This document shows, piece by piece, positions 1 through 7,928 of a DNA stretch of 64,000 nucleotides; the first letter of the stretch is position 1; the number at the start of each line of letters is the position of its first letter. A model generated the notes under the pieces. That model was given only the letters and a program-made list of their open reading frames with translations. It did no database searches and was not told the origin of the DNA. The stretch is taken from assembly GCF_900112895.1 (NCBI RefSeq), contig NZ_FONL01000008.1, forward strand, positions 48,888 to 112,887, given 5' to 3'. The stretch is from Succiniclasticum ruminis DSM 9236. Lineage in GTDB: Bacteria; Bacillota; Negativicutes; Acidaminococcales; Acidaminococcaceae. The translations under genes and the position numbers were made by a program.

Positions 1-2436
1 CATGCTGATAAGCTAAAGAAGGGCCAGCCGAAAACGTGTAAAGATACGTTGCACATTTATAATCTGTACGAAGCTGCACAAGCCGAGCCAGGAATGCTTT
101 ATATCGTAGAAGGTGAAAAGTGCGCGGATGCCCTGATGAAGAACGGAGTGCTGGCTATAACCACAAAGGCTGGAGCTAAAGTCGGAGCCGATACGGTGAA
201 GCTGACCGCGAGAGAGCAGGAACTTGTAAACCGTCATACCAGGATAATTATCATACCGGACAATGATGAACCTGGCTGGTATTATGCGGAAGCATGGAGC
301 AAATATGTTCCGAAGCTCCAGGTGATAGACGTGAAGCGCTTAAAACCGGAAGCACCGGCAAAGTACGATATTGCCGATTGGATCGCGGACGGTGGCAACG
401 TTGCTGAACTGATGCAGATGGAACCGGTTCCTTATGAGTCAAAGGCAAATCCGTATGCAGAAGAGTGGAATAAGGTGTATTCCTTCGATAATCCCATTGA
501 TCTGGAAGGCGGTGAGTCATCCGGTAAAGAGGTGGCCCTGACGGTTTCGCTGCCGACTCCGGAGATGGAAGAGGAGCTGGATCCGGGCGAGTGGCAGCGA
601 GAGGACTTCCGGAACCGTGAAAAACTCAATGCGCTTTTTGATCACATTTACCTAAATAAAGATTCTTTCCTTCTGGAAGTTTTCAAAGACCGCGCCAGAG
701 AGCTGAAGGTTGTCGGAATGGCTAAGCTTTGGACAGAATACGAGAAGGCCAGAGATAAACAGATCAATGCTTCCGAAATAGCAAAGAAGAAAAGCAAGTT
801 GATTCCTTTGGTAGAAGCAGGAAGCCTCAGAACCGGTGCATATACTATAAGCGCAAAAGGAATCATTAAAGAAGTTGAAAAAAAGGAAGAAATTATTATC
901 ATTGATGTTATTTCGGTTCCGGTGCTGCCGGTGTCGATACTGACCAACGTTGAAACCGGTACCGTAAGAACGCGGTTATGGTGGAAACATGAAAACAGAC
1001 CAGCGCATGAGGAGATCGTTGAGAACCGGATTCTGGCAGATAGAAGTAAAATTCTGATGCTGGCGAGCAGAGGCCTTCCGGTTGACAGCACAAATGCCTT
1101 GGATGTGGTGGAATATTTGTCGGTGATCGCTGCAAAGAACGATGATCTCATTCCGCATGATGAATCAGTCTCATCTCTGGGCTGGCATAACAACAACAAA
1201 TTTTCTCCATATGATCCGGAACTTATTATCGACAACATAACCGAAAACAATACCGTATTTCAGAGCATTAAAAGCAAAGGAACCCTGGAAGAGTGGGTGA
1301 CCTTCATGGCTCCGCATATGGCAGACAAACGTTTTCACATTGTCATGGCTGCCAGCTTCGGAAGCGTAATCCTTCGGCTCGTGGGTGCGCTGCCATTCAT
1401 TCTTCATTTCTGGGGAAAGACCGGAACCGGCAAAACGGTCGGCTTGATGGCAGCAGCATCCGTCTGGGGAAACCCAGCGCCAGGCGCTTATCTCCGCAGC
1501 ATGGATGCCACAACGAATGCGATAATGAGGATAGCAGGCTTCCTGCGTAATCTTCCGGTTATAGCTGATGAGATGCAGACGGTACGCGACAAAGAAGGCA
1601 ATTATGATAAATTCATTATGCGAGTTTCGGAAGGTGTGGAACGGAGCCGTCTCAATTCTGACAGCAGCCTGAGGCCGTTGCAGGAGTGGAACTGTATCTT
1701 TATTTGTTCCGGAGAGGAACCGATTGTCAGCATCCGATCCGGAGCCGGTGCTGTGAACCGTGTTATCGAAGTGGAGCTGGATGCAGCGGAACCGTTGTTT
1801 CCCGGAAGCCTGGGAAACGAAGTCGCGAATTTCTGCCGGGATCACTACGGTGCTGCCGGGCCAGAATTGGTAAACCACATTAAGGCGCTGGAACCCGATA
1901 CGATCCGGGCCATGTATAACGAACACTGTAAAACACTGACAGCAGAGAAACTCAGCGCTAAGCAGGCGCTGTCTGCTGCAGCAATACTGACCGCGAGCCA
2001 GGTTATCAGCACATTGATTTTCTGCGACAAGGTGGAACCGCTGCATCCGGGTGATATTATCCCATACCTGAAAACGGAGCTGACGGTTGATCCAGCGGAA
2101 CGCGCGTATACCGCGCTGATGAACAGATTCGCTGCCAATCGGAACCGGTTCATGTCAAAGACGGAAACCCAGGATGCGGAATACCATCATGAGCCGATAG
2201 GCGAAATCTGGGGAAAATTCATTGATGAAAAATATGGGCAGAGCAGCATATATGCGGTAAACAAAGGAATCCTGGAACGTGAGCTGCAGGACATCGGATT
2301 CCAATTTAACGCGGTAAAGAAGGCCTGGGCCGATAAAGGATATCTGCAGAAAAACAGCCAGGGCCTATATTTTCACCAGCGTAATGAGCATGGAACGCGT
2401 GTGGAGTATGTTTATATGGTTAATATGCCAGAGTAA
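1..2436 (+). CDS. TOPRIM/DUF927 primase-helicase, 5' end outside window
   Basis: The frame is open from the first base of the window, so the true start lies upstream; the first possible internal start is a TTG at 49. The visible part (811 codons) begins with a TOPRIM-like stretch (YIVEGEKCADAL, then a D-N-D motif near 263-275). It continues into a DUF927 helicase-like domain with a Walker A (GKTGTGKT, 1414-1437) and a Walker B-like IADEMQ (about 1558-1575). Proteins of this build replicate phages, satellites and mobile islands by priming and unwinding DNA. It is the first gene of the element in the window and is followed by a 240-base gap before the next gene. Assignment rests on motif recognition. 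Confidence 0.85.
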   Translation, partial: HADKLKKGQPKTCKDTLHIYNLYEAAQAEPGMLYIVEGEKCADALMKNGVLAITTKAGAKVGADTVKLTAREQELVNRHTRIIIIPDNDEPGWYYAEAWSKYVPKLQVIDVKRLKPEAPAKYDIADWIADGGNVAELMQMEPVPYESKANPYAEEWNKVYSFDNPIDLEGGESSGKEVALTVSLPTPEMEEELDPGEWQREDFRNREKLNALFDHIYLNKDSFLLEVFKDRARELKVVGMAKLWTEYEKARDKQINASEIAKKKSKLIPLVEAGSLRTGAYTISAKGIIKEVEKKEEIIIIDVISVPVLPVSILTNVETGTVRTRLWWKHENRPAHEEIVENRILADRSKILMLASRGLPVDSTNALDVVEYLSVIAAKNDDLIPHDESVSSLGWHNNNKFSPYDPELIIDNITENNTVFQSIKSKGTLEEWVTFMAPHMADKRFHIVMAASFGSVILRLVGALPFILHFWGKTGTGKTVGLMAAASVWGNPAPGAYLRSMDATTNAIMRIAGFLRNLPVIADEMQTVRDKEGNYDKFIMRVSEGVERSRLNSDSSLRPLQEWNCIFICSGEEPIVSIRSGAGAVNRVIEVELDAAEPLFPGSLGNEVANFCRDHYGAAGPELVNHIKALEPDTIRAMYNEHCKTLTAEKLSAKQALSAAAILTASQVISTLIFCDKVEPLHPGDIIPYLKTELTVDPAERAYTALMNRFAANRNRFMSKTETQDAEYHHEPIGEIWGKFIDEKYGQSSIYAVNKGILERELQDIGFQFNAVKKAWADKGYLQKNSQGLYFHQRNEHGTRVEYVYMVNMPE

Positions 2437-2676
2437 AAACATAGGTAGCTTAGATTCGTTTTAAAAATATGGGTAAGCTGAAATCCACAGCAGGCGCGGA
2501 TTTGAGACGTTTTTACATAGAAACATATATTTACCAAGATACCCTATGTATGGAGAAGTTGTTATTCAGAATCAGGCATAATGACGGATGGTAATACACA
2601 TGATTTATATATATGGGATTATCGCGGTAAATAAACTATGTTTCTAAGTTTTTTAAGAAAAAGGAGAGATGAAATT

Positions 2677-3240
2677 ATGAGTATTCAGTTGAGCAGCAAC
2701 GTAATGAAAGTAACTGATCTGATGGATCAGCGCAGAGAGATTGATGAAAGAATCAAGGAAACTATGCAGGAAGCCTTGTATGAGGCGCTGCAAAAAATGC
2801 AGAGTGCCCTGGAAGCAGCCGGTTTTGATACGGACGACATCAATGTGGACGTTACTCCCGACGGCCTGATGTTCCGGATGAACGGTATTGCAAACAGAAG
2901 GCTGTTGAGAATCTTTTGTAATCGCGGTGCTGGGCCTTCCGGGGAGCTGGTTGTAGAGTGGTGTAGAAAACATTACAGCCAAGTCGATCCGCATGACTTT
3001 ATTCGCAGGAACAAGTTCTATTTTAAAGTTATAGATTGGGAGAAGCTGCTGCTGGAAGAGACCAGGAGCAGCGATATCCCGGTTGAAGGTGAATGTCCGG
3101 AGCTGAACGGTAAATTCGACTATACCGGTGAATGGGACACATTCGCGCTGGACGGAAAACGGTACCGCATAGAAGTAGGCCAGCAATTTGTTCTGAACGG
3201 TTCCTGGAGACAATGGGCCGGTGGGCAATTCGTTAATTAG
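2677..3240 (+). CDS. Unknown element protein, paralogue of the next gene
   Basis: This 187-residue protein starts at ATG 2677 behind AAGGAGAG at 2661-2668; an upstream in-frame codon at 2638 lacks a ribosome site. The N-terminal half is helical and charged (DLMDQRREIDERIKE) and the middle holds GLMFRMN followed by a LLRIFC/ELVVEWCRKH segment. The gene just downstream has the same order of elements (MMDQRKR, GIFIQMN, ELMKIY), so the two look like paralogues of different length. The C-terminal 70 residues, rich in aromatic and charged residues, are absent from the smaller copy. No family is recognised. Its place beside the replication gene suggests a role in element biology, but this is inference. 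Confidence 0.7.
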   Translation: MSIQLSSNVMKVTDLMDQRREIDERIKETMQEALYEALQKMQSALEAAGFDTDDINVDVTPDGLMFRMNGIANRRLLRIFCNRGAGPSGELVVEWCRKHYSQVDPHDFIRRNKFYFKVIDWEKLLLEETRSSDIPVEGECPELNGKFDYTGEWDTFALDGKRYRIEVGQQFVLNGSWRQWAGGQFVN

Positions 3241-3264
3241 TGAACTACGGAAGGAGATAAGGTC

Positions 3265-3543
3265 ATGTTAAGAGATATTAAAGAAATGATGGATCAGCGC
3301 AAAAGAACCGAAAACAATTTTAAAAGAGGCATCCGCGTATATGTGTCGGAGATAATCGAAGAAATTATGGATGTGTTTGATAATAACGAAATTAATCCGG
3401 TTGGCAACGAACCTGAAGTTGAAGTGATGGCCTTTAGCGAAGGGATTTTCATTCAGATGAACACTAAGGAAGGCCGGGAACTGATGAAGATTTACTCTGA
3501 AGGCCACTCCATCAAAGATTACTGTGAAGCTATACTGAAATAG
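3265..3543 (+). CDS. Small unknown protein, short paralogue of the preceding gene
   Basis: This 92-residue acidic protein starts at ATG 3265 after GGAAGGAG (about 3249-3256), 24 bases behind the preceding stop, so the two genes are probably co-transcribed. It shares the pattern MDQRK, a helical stretch, GIFIQMN and a C-terminal helix ending KDYCEAILK with the N-terminal two thirds of its neighbour. The gene ends directly in front of a strong terminator at 3561-3600. Function unknown. Confidence 0.7.
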   Translation: MLRDIKEMMDQRKRTENNFKRGIRVYVSEIIEEIMDVFDNNEINPVGNEPEVEVMAFSEGIFIQMNTKEGRELMKIYSEGHSIKDYCEAILK

Positions 3544-3560
3544 AATCTGGAAACAAAAAA

Positions 3561-3600
3561 TCACCCAGGCAGATCATTGTCTGGGTGAATCTTTTTTTTT
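3561..3600 (+). terminator. Rho-independent terminator
   Basis: TCACCCAGGCA and TGTCTGGGTGA form an 11-pair stem, apart from one wobble, and are followed by CTTTTTTTTT. It ends the transcript of the two paralogous genes. Confidence 0.9.
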
Positions 3601-3925
3601 GTAACGGTAACCAGGCAGCCGCGCCCAAAGTTAAGAAAAATTACATACAGTTGTCGGGGCCGGTATCATGAACCATACCGGGGTGTTTTTCAGGAGTGGG
3701 GTGGGGGGTGGAACTGCCATTTTTGGAGGAATTTTCGACATTTTTGTACAGTCTCCTGCAGACCATTCTATCCCGCATCCCGCCTGCGTTTAAAGACTCT
3801 TTTTGAGAGCTAAATAGGTGAAATGCTAATATATATTATATATAAGAGTACGGTTCCGCATCTTTTAACTACTCTCTCATGCAGTCGATGACCTGCAGCG
3901 GAACCTTCGGTCCGGGCCGTAGTTG
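3601..3925. other. Intergenic stretch without a recognisable gene
   Basis: This stretch lies between the terminator and the 3' end of the minus-strand repressor. It carries a G-rich tract around 3697-3713, an AT-only palindromic patch near 3829-3843 and a GC-rich inverted patch near 3895-3920. No open frame with a ribosome site is visible. Confidence 0.5.
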
Positions 3926-4459
3926 CTATTTGTCATCTGAATAAAAGAAGGTGACGGAACCCAGCTCGGCCTGATCATCATATTTGGAAAGCTCGTTTAT
4001 AATTCTTTCAAATAATAGATTTTCGATATGATCCTCGATAACGTCGTCCGGGAACATATGCAGATATTTGTCTCTGGGCAAATCAATATACAGCGCTAAA
4101 TCGTATTCGTGCTTATGGCGATCGTCATCCAGGTGGCCTTCAAAGGTGAATGAAGGGTATTTGCTTTGTGCGAATGCGATCCTTCCGGTAAAGGGTGAAT
4201 ATTCCTTCATACTCACAGCATCTATACTTTCAAAATCAATCACGGTCTCCACAACGTCAATGTCATAATATGCGAACAGTTCTCCGGGAGTAACTGACAG
4301 ATAACCGCAGAGCTTATTCAGTACATCAAAGCTGATACCCTTACCATTACCGTAATATAAGCTGGTAAGCGTAGGACGCGTGACTCCGGTCTCATTGATA
4401 ACATCGACGATCTTTAATTTTTTCCTTCCCAGAATCTCCGAAAGCTTATTAATTATCAT
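3926..4459 (-). CDS. XRE-family helix-turn-helix repressor
   Basis: This 177-residue protein has an N-terminal helix-turn-helix (LSEILGRKKLKIVDVINETG, then VTRPTLTSLYYGNGKGI) and an acidic C-terminal part of unknown fold. It is divergent from a Cro-sized protein at 4611, the layout of a lysogeny switch. The start is taken at the ATG at 4459, not the one at 4471. A -35 TTTACA (4499-4504 on the complement) and -10 TATATT (4476-4481) with 17 bp between them place the transcript start near 4470, leaving GGGTG just before 4459. It probably represses the rightward promoter at 4511. Its target sites are not proven. Confidence 0.85.
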   Translation of the reverse strand: MIINKLSEILGRKKLKIVDVINETGVTRPTLTSLYYGNGKGISFDVLNKLCGYLSVTPGELFAYYDIDVVETVIDFESIDAVSMKEYSPFTGRIAFAQSKYPSFTFEGHLDDDRHKHEYDLALYIDLPRDKYLHMFPDDVIEDHIENLLFERIINELSKYDDQAELGSVTFFYSDDK

Positions 4460-4475
4460 AGTATCACCCATGATA

Positions 4476-4504
4476 AATATAAAGCAAACAGCTATTTTTG
4501 TAAA
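4476..4504 (-). promoter_or_regulatory. Promoter of the repressor gene
   Basis: Read on the minus strand, TTTACA (4504-4499) and TATATT (4481-4476) are separated by exactly 17 bases. The expected start near 4470 gives a leader of about 10 bases before the ATG at 4459. Confidence 0.75.
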
Positions 4505-4510
4505 GAGTAA

Positions 4511-4539
4511 TTGACATTACGCAAAGCAAAGTATAAAAT
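4511..4539 (+). promoter_or_regulatory. Rightward promoter of the switch region
   Basis: TTGACA at 4511-4516 and TAAAAT at 4534-4539 have a 17-base spacer and point at the Cro-like gene at 4611. The two divergent promoters lie back to back with only a few bases between their -35 boxes. Confidence 0.75.
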
Positions 4540-4551
4540 AGTTTGTATAGA

Positions 4552-4571
4552 ACATAAAGACCGCTTTATGT
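4552..4571. promoter_or_regulatory. Palindrome, likely operator
   Basis: ACATAAAG and CTTTATGT form a perfect 8-bp inverted repeat around ACCG, 12 bases downstream of the rightward -10 box. Its position suits a repressor or Cro-like protein blocking the rightward transcript. Binding is inferred. Confidence 0.6.
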
Positions 4572-4610
4572 GATGAAAAGACAACATTATGAAAGGAGTG
4601 ATGCGGAACA

Positions 4611-4805
4611 ATGCTGATTGATTACAATAAGCTGCAGACGGAGTGCGCCAGACGGTGTTACAGTATGACCGAGGTATTGAAGCAGGCGCACATATCGACA
4701 GTAACGTTGCAGCGGATCAAGATCGGGAAACCGGTCAGGATCAAGACGGCTGGCAAGTTGGCCCAGGCTGTGGGTGTTGATGTTGTAAAATTGATTAAGG
4801 AGTGA
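4611..4805 (+). CDS. Cro-like small helix-turn-helix protein
   Basis: This 64-residue protein starts at ATG 4611 behind GAAAGGAGTG. Almost its whole length is one helix-turn-helix domain: a first helix YNKLQTECARRCYS, the pair MTEVLKQAHIS and TVTLQRIKIGK, and a last helix TAGKLAQAVGVDVVKLIKE. It faces the larger repressor across a shared 151-base control region, so it fits the Cro or anti-repressor side of a switch. It is the first gene of a rightward run of small genes. Confidence 0.75.
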   Translation: MLIDYNKLQTECARRCYSMTEVLKQAHISTVTLQRIKIGKPVRIKTAGKLAQAVGVDVVKLIKE

Positions 4806-4823
4806 ATTGAAAGGGAGAGCATC

Positions 4824-5072
4824 ATGACTAAAAATTATGTGGACATGACGATGGAAGAAATAGAGCAGAGGCTGGCAAGTGATCCTGCGGAGAGAGAGAA
4901 CGTAAAACAGTGCCTGGAGCTGCTGCATATCTTTGAGGAACTGTCTCCAGACGGTAAGGAAGAGGTAATTAAATTTACTGAAACCTTAGAAGGTGGCAAG
5001 AAAATGGCTGAGGCCTTGCGCCTGATCGCAGCCAGACATCCGGTTCCCGGAGCAAAGGCGGTGACAGCATGA
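4824..5072 (+). CDS. Small acidic unknown protein
   Basis: This 82-residue protein starts at ATG 4824 after AAAGGGAGAG. It is acidic and predicted to be helical (MTMEEIEQRLASDPAER, CLELLHIFEELSPDGKEEV). The pattern EELSPDGKEEVIKF resembles short helical segments in phage regulatory proteins, but no family is assigned. Its stop overlaps the next start (ATGA), so the two are translationally coupled. Confidence 0.65.
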   Translation: MTKNYVDMTMEEIEQRLASDPAERENVKQCLELLHIFEELSPDGKEEVIKFTETLEGGKKMAEALRLIAARHPVPGAKAVTA

Positions 5073-5326
5073 AACCAGACAGCACCTTTGTATGGAACGC
5101 AAACAGCATAATGCGGAAGATAGGCGAACAGAAGCTTGATTATTTTTTCGACAATGATGTTATGACCGTAAGGGAAACGTTCCTGAACATTCCCGAACCG
5201 TATTGCCAGCCTTATAAAGTGGCTGTTCATTTTGCGAATGACTTGCTGTTCTCTATGTACGAGCTTGGAAGGATGCATGGAATTCGGCAGGAGAGAGAGT
5301 CCAGAAAGAGAAAAGCGAAGAAGTAA
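5069..5326 (+). CDS. Small basic unknown element protein
   Basis: This 85-residue protein starts at ATG 5069, overlapping the previous stop by four bases. It has an aromatic N-terminal half and a strongly basic tail (RQERESRKRKAKK) that could bind nucleic acid. A stem-loop at 5332-5362 follows its stop. No family recognised. Confidence 0.65.
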   Translation: MKPDSTFVWNANSIMRKIGEQKLDYFFDNDVMTVRETFLNIPEPYCQPYKVAVHFANDLLFSMYELGRMHGIRQERESRKRKAKK

Positions 5327-5331
5327 CAATA

Positions 5332-5362
5332 AGGCTGCCGGTTCCGCGCTGGCAGCTTTATT
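5332..5362 (+). terminator. Probable terminator
   Basis: AGGCTGCC and GGCAGCTTT form a stem around a 10-base loop, followed by only a weak T run (TTTATTC). It closes the small-gene run that starts at 4611. Confidence 0.5.
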
Positions 5363-5469
5363 CATTTATCACGGCAGAAAAGGTTCACCATTCCGGTGGG
5401 CCTTGTTTTTATTTTCCTTCCCGGCAACGTTGAACCTGATCCGGATGAGCGCCAGAATAGGGGGGGGGA

Positions 5470-5759
5470 CTGTTTAGGAATTTTGGAGGTACCCGGGCCG
5501 AAACCGAAGGGGGCCTATCCTTTAAAAAAAGAGTCGGATTTTTATCATTTTCTGATAATTTTAACTTTTTACTAAAATTATAGTGAGTTTTCTTCGGTTT
5601 TTCTATATTTTTTCTGGTTTTTTTATAGTGCTTTTTAATATGAAATCCCATAACAATGGGGTTTTTGTTATTTTTATTAGCTGGTCAAAAATTGAGTTAA
5701 GAAAAAACGCAAAGGCTACCCTCGATTTTGACCGGGGGTGTTCGGAAATTCCTAAACAG
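5470..5759. repeat. 290-bp segment flanked by 14-bp inverted repeats
   Basis: CTGTTTAGGAATTT at 5470-5483 recurs exactly as its reverse complement at 5746-5759. The enclosed DNA is AT-rich and non-coding, while G tracts lie outside or at the ends. It could be the remains of a small non-autonomous transposon, a large hairpin, or a site used in DNA processing. No target-site duplication is evident. Confidence 0.55.
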
Positions 5760-6164
5760 GGGTATGGGGGTATTTTTCATTTTTACGCGGTAACCGCTGC
5801 AGAAACCGCTCATTCGCTGGATCTTGGAGAGCTTCCCGAAAAACCGACCGCGTAAAATGACCGTAGAACGCGGTTTGAATGCCCACGCGAGTAATTTGTC
5901 GCGCTAATAATTAGGATGCGCCAGCGAAGGCGCTGGAGCCGTCTCTGCGGATAATAACAAAAGCGCCCGGTGGAACTGAGTCCAGATCAGGCGCTGCAGG
6001 TTGGGTAACACTGTTATTATGTGTGATTGTAGGAGAGAGCGCCCTGCAGCAGCTAAAGGAGTGAAAGCCGTTGCAGGACGGTAAGAAGGAGAGAGCATCA
6101 AAAGCATGGAAGGTGCCTCTAATTAATTATATTCCATGCGGTGCAATATGTCAATTATATACGA

Positions 6165-6184
6165 AATATAGTATATACTATATT
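6165..6184. promoter_or_regulatory. 20-bp perfect palindrome, likely operator
   Basis: AATATAGTAT is followed directly by its reverse complement, in an AT-rich region 66 bases upstream of the gene at 6250. Perfect A/T palindromes of this size are typical binding sites for dimeric regulators. The regulator is unknown. Confidence 0.5.
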
Positions 6185-6249
6185 GTACATCATAAGCATA
6201 TAGTGTATAATATATATCAAAGGGAAAATGTACGGAAGAAGGTGAAGGA

Positions 6250-6537
6250 ATGCTTGCCAAGGTAATTGCCACAACGGTGCTGCTGACCGCGGTTATTTGC
6301 GTTATCCGGTGGAAGCGTGACCAGGAACGGAGACGGCTGCAGGAAGAGGAGCTGGAAGCTTTTCTGAGCCTGGGAGATGGTGCATATAGTTGGCAGAACA
6401 TAGGGAAACATCAGGCAGCAGCTTCATCTGACTCGGTTCCGGTGATACATACGCAGATAGATGGCAGCGCCCAGGCACCCGATCGGGAGAACCTGGCACC
6501 GGGTGAAACGTGGAGCAGACGGTACCGGTTCAGATAA
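6250..6537 (+). CDS. Small single-span membrane protein
   Basis: This 95-residue protein starts at ATG 6250 after GAAGGTGAAGGA. Residues 2-19 (LAKVIATTVLLTAVICVI) form a membrane segment or uncleaved signal, followed by a basic/acidic helix (RWKRDQERRRLQEEELEAF) and a polar tail. The layout resembles small phage membrane proteins, such as spanin-like subunits, but no motif proves this. It leads a run of small genes reaching 7862. Confidence 0.6.
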   Translation: MLAKVIATTVLLTAVICVIRWKRDQERRRLQEEELEAFLSLGDGAYSWQNIGKHQAAASSDSVPVIHTQIDGSAQAPDRENLAPGETWSRRYRFR

Positions 6538-6572
6538 ACGGATCAGGCAGAGAAGAGGAGACGTGAAGCATC

Positions 6573-6725
6573 ATGCCATTTGTTAAAGAACGGAATAGGA
6601 AGCTGACTTACAAGGTTGGCAATATGCAAAAGTTTAAAGAGGATATGTATAAAACCCGGCAGAAATATTCTGGCCCGAACCCAGCCAGGGAGCGCCAGAA
6701 GCATAAGACCGGAAGAAAGAAGTGA
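6573..6725 (+). CDS. 50-residue highly basic protein
   Basis: A short frame starts at ATG 6573, 36 bases after the previous stop, with GAGGAG at 6553-6558 and GTGAAG nearer the start. It encodes 50 residues with about one third Lys/Arg and a tail ERQKHKTGRKK. It fits head to tail between two other small genes, and its stop is part of the ribosome-site region of the next frame. A nucleic-acid-binding role is possible but is inferred from composition only. Confidence 0.5.
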   Translation: MPFVKERNRKLTYKVGNMQKFKEDMYKTRQKYSGPNPARERQKHKTGRKK

Positions 6726-6740
6726 GAGAGGAGTGAGAGC

Positions 6741-6935
6741 ATTAGCAGCAGGCAGGAAGTCTGTTATTATCTGTGTAAGGCGATCCAGGCAACGGATGAA
6801 GGGAAGCAGATCGCATCCATTACATCCGGGAGTCAGTACGTTTTCATTACTTACACAAGCGGACATATCAAACCGATACGGATAAAAGGTGGTAATGAGA
6901 TTACCATGATTAAAGAAGTGCTGAGCAAGATCTGA
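6741..6935 (+). CDS. 64-residue protein with probable ATT start
   Basis: Reading from 6726 the frame is open to a TGA at 6933-6935, yet it contains no ATG, GTG or TTG until a late internal ATG near 6909. An AGAGGAG ribosome site (6727-6733) sits seven bases before an ATT at 6741. The product (ISSRQEVCYYLCKAIQAT, then SQYVFITYTSGHIKPIRI) has the alternating pattern of a small beta-rich domain. The next gene starts 14 bases later with its own ribosome site. Function unknown; the start codon call is inference. Confidence 0.5.
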   Translation: MSSRQEVCYYLCKAIQATDEGKQIASITSGSQYVFITYTSGHIKPIRIKGGNEITMIKEVLSKI

Positions 6936-6949
6936 AGGAGTAAAGTTGT

Positions 6950-7285
6950 ATGGCACCTAACAAAGAAAAGATTATTATGGGAATGCTGAGGAACAAAGAC
7001 CAATATTGGGCCGTGAAGCATAGCGCGGATAAGTTTCTGCTGAATTCCGCGATAGAGAACAGAACCGGTATCAAAGCTTGCCAATTTATGACAAAAACGC
7101 TGCAGGCAACGAAATCCGGGAAGAACATCCGAATGATAAAATTAGCTTCGGACGATAACGGAAAGAAATGCATCAAGGTTATGCTGAAGAACGGAAAGAC
7201 CGATTGTATTAGTATTCCGGATACGGAAGTAAAGACGATCACGGACAGCATAATTAATTATTGGGTGAACAGAAAGGAAGAGTGA
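6950..7285 (+). CDS. Unknown basic element protein
   Basis: This 111-residue protein starts at ATG 6950 after GAAGGAGTAAAG. It has an amphipathic N-terminal half rich in Lys/Asn and a second half with beta-like segments (IRMIKLASDD, KCIKVMLKNGKTDCISI). The next gene starts one base after its stop, so they are probably translated together. No family recognised. Confidence 0.65.
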   Translation: MAPNKEKIIMGMLRNKDQYWAVKHSADKFLLNSAIENRTGIKACQFMTKTLQATKSGKNIRMIKLASDDNGKKCIKVMLKNGKTDCISIPDTEVKTITDSIINYWVNRKEE

Positions 7286-7286
7286 A

Positions 7287-7862
7287 ATGTACGAATATAA
7301 ATCAAGCTATACCAAAGAAGATTGGGATAAGCTGCAAACCAAAGAACAGCTCTATTCCGTATTGGATGCCGATTATACAAACAAAAGAATGAGACCGTAT
7401 ATTGAAGGCGCTCTGGGCGGTGATCCTGAGATGAAGCAATTCTATTCCGATGAAGAATTCCGGGAAATGGCTGCTAAAATCAGGGAAGCTGCCGAACCGC
7501 TGCTGCCGTTGCTGAATGATGTTCTGAAGCATCTTCCCGAAAAAGATGGAAACGGCTTTAGCTATTATCCGGATAGAGCAGAAGCTTTCATTAGGAGATA
7601 TATCAATCCTAATTCACCGGACAGAATGGTTATTTATGCTGCTGTACTGATGCTGGCATTGAAATCTAATTTCATTGAACGGCTGGCTGCCGGTTTCGGT
7701 CTCGCTAAAGAAAGAGCAGGCAAGCGCGCATTCCAGCGTTACCTGGCATTCAAAAAAGAGGATGACCGGAAGCGCAAAGAGTTTGAAAAGACGGAAGCCT
7801 TCCGGGTGCAGAGCATGGAGCTGCAGCTTGGCCTGCGCGATCACATTGATTATCCGGAATAA
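7287..7862 (+). CDS. Unknown helical element protein
   Basis: This 191-residue, mostly helical, charged protein starts at ATG 7287 with AAAGGAAGAG before it, two bases after the previous stop. Visible segments include EMAAKIREAAEPLLPLLNDVL, a hydrophobic helix MVIYAAVLMLALKSNFIERLA and a basic/acidic helix FKKEDDRKRKEFEKTEAF. No catalytic motif is visible. The run ends at a terminator at 7929-7966. Confidence 0.65.
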   Translation: MYEYKSSYTKEDWDKLQTKEQLYSVLDADYTNKRMRPYIEGALGGDPEMKQFYSDEEFREMAAKIREAAEPLLPLLNDVLKHLPEKDGNGFSYYPDRAEAFIRRYINPNSPDRMVIYAAVLMLALKSNFIERLAAGFGLAKERAGKRAFQRYLAFKKEDDRKRKEFEKTEAFRVQSMELQLGLRDHIDYPE

Positions 7863-7928
7863 TAAGACGATACCTGGACATTAATTTAATCCTTAGCAGG
7901 CGCAGCGCGGATGCAGCGCATTGTTACG

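Larger units (their letters stand above)
5363..6249. other. Long intergenic stretch with inverted repeats
   Basis: About 890 bases hold no convincing gene. There are two G-rich patches (5461-5468 and 5733-5775), an AT-rich core and a perfect 14-bp inverted repeat at 5470-5483 and 5746-5759. A small hairpin (CCAGCG/CGCTGG, near 5921-5936) and several purine-rich ribosome-site-like stretches (6033-6040, 6054-6062, 6087-6094) without following frames of any length are also present. The last 130 bases are very AT-rich and include a 20-bp palindrome at 6165-6184 that probably controls the gene at 6250. Confidence 0.6.

Noticed and set aside
5583..5855. 90-codon plus-strand frame in the AT-rich region
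   Set aside because: It has no ribosome site, Phe/Ile-rich composition from AT-rich DNA, and crosses one arm of the inverted repeat. It does not look like a protein.
6071..6265. 64-codon plus-strand frame
   Set aside because: It runs through the AT-rich promoter region and the 20-bp palindrome. The better-supported gene starts at 6250.
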